This document shows, piece after piece, positions 63,634 through 64,000 of a stretch of 64,000 nucleotides of DNA. The notes beneath the pieces were generated by a model that was given only the letters and a program-made list of their open reading frames with translations, did not search any database and had not been told where the DNA came from. The position numbers and the translations under genes were made by a program. This DNA comes from Lachnospiraceae bacterium (GTDB lineage: Bacteria > Bacillota > Clostridia > Lachnospirales > Lachnospiraceae). Position 1 is the first letter of the stretch; the number at the start of each line of letters is the position of its first letter. The DNA lies in NCBI GenBank assembly GCA_017615545.1, contig JAFZZY010000007.1:1-64000 (forward strand), written 5' to 3'.

Positions 63634-64000
63634 TGATTAGCGTAAAAGAAAACTTAAATGATATAAAACAAAAAATAGAAAATGCGGCATTAAAAAGCGG
63701 CCGAAACCCCGCCGAAATAACCCTTATCGCAGTCAGTAAAACCAAGCCTGTAAGCATGCTTCAAGAGGCTTATGATGCCGGCCAGAGAATATTTGGTGAA
63801 AACAAAGTTCAGGAGCTCTGCGATAAGATCCCCCAGATGCCTGAGGATACCGAATGGCACCTGATCGGACATTTGCAGCGAAACAAGGTAAAGTATATAA
63901 TAGGTCAAAATCAGCCCTCTCTTATACATTCTGTAGATTCTGAGCGTTTAGCCGCAGAGATCGATAAAGAGGCAAAAAAGAGGGGAGTAACGGTCGATAT
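63633..64000 (+). CDS. yggS: PLP homeostasis protein YggS, 3' end cut by the window
   Basis: At least 122 residues, truncated by the window edge. YggS/PLPBP binds pyridoxal phosphate and controls vitamin B6 balance. Seen: EITLIAVSKTKP near residues 29-40 with the PLP lysine in SKTK, FGENKVQEL near 55-63 and EWHLIGHLQRNKVKYI near 74-89. ATG at 63633 overlaps the upstream stop. Codon choice differs visibly from the neighbours: ATA for Ile and AAA for Lys dominate at the start of this gene, whereas upstream genes favour ATC and AAG. Confidence 0.93.
   Translation, partial: MISVKENLNDIKQKIENAALKSGRNPAEITLIAVSKTKPVSMLQEAYDAGQRIFGENKVQELCDKIPQMPEDTEWHLIGHLQRNKVKYIIGQNQPSLIHSVDSERLAAEIDKEAKKRGVTVD

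Noticed and set aside
1-64000. CRISPR arrays, insertion sequences, attachment sites, phage genes, tRNA genes
   Set aside because: None seen in this reading: no direct-repeat arrays, transposase or integrase motifs, and no tRNA-like clover leaf apart from the tmRNA.

Overview
The window is a gene-dense, almost entirely housekeeping stretch of a bacterial chromosome with no insertion sequence, phage, CRISPR array, tRNA or rRNA operon. Gene content and order point to the class Clostridia, most likely a Lachnospiraceae-like anaerobe. The indicators are the runs nusB-xseA-xseB-ispA-dxs-tlyA-nadK-argR-recN, miaB-mutS-mutL-miaA and radC-mreC-mreD-pbp-minD-rodA-mgsA, two class III (oxygen-sensitive) ribonucleotide reductases with no aerobic one in view, strong Shine-Dalgarno sites, and classical sigma-A promoters with 17-bp spacers. 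Family-level placement is an inference from synteny and protein style, not a database match.

Layout. 1-3056 is on the minus strand: the 3'-truncated tmRNA gene ssrA, a GH-A-clan glycosidase and an acyltransferase-3 membrane protein. 3268-12052 (plus) holds mscL, the large single-chain purL, and a membrane-lipid cassette (PAP2 phosphatase, UPF0104 flippase-like protein, pssA, psd, TPR protein). 12214-23428 is a nucleotide-metabolism zone: nrdD-nrdG, dut, a minus-strand degV, a TPR lipoprotein with hflX, a second nrdD fused to a glutaredoxin-like domain under two NrdR-like boxes, a divergent pair made of a possible ThyX-like protein and dihydrofolate reductase, and a cytidylate-kinase-like protein. 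23447-27500 encodes two membrane-anchored extracytoplasmic proteins, a CotH-type kinase and a degenerate polysaccharide-deacetylase-like protein. 27519-28664 is an orphan DNA adenine methylase.

28765-42203 is a long co-directional series for the cell envelope, isoprenoids, NAD(P) and DNA repair (Asp23, NusB, XseAB, IspA, Dxs, TlyA, NadK, ArgR, RecN, two FAD oxidoreductases, ProB). 42264-52939 carries an unknown 400-residue protein, a DUF896 protein, 5-formyl-THF cyclo-ligase, MiaB, MutS, MutL, MiaA and a PLP enzyme. 53068-61518 is the cell-shape cluster. 61635 to the end has a P-loop protein, an HlyD-like protein and the start of yggS.

What stands out is mostly absence or decay at expected positions. 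The spoIIIA and spoIVB/spo0A loci are missing from both of their usual syntenic sites. mreB, minC and minE are missing from the shape cluster. proA is missing after proB. The D,D-carboxypeptidase-like lipoprotein has lost all three catalytic motifs, and the methylglyoxal synthase has changed active-site residues. Other points of interest are the NrdD-glutaredoxin fusion, a lipid cassette pairing PE synthesis with a flippase-like protein, and a very high density of GATC alongside a solitary Dam-type methylase.
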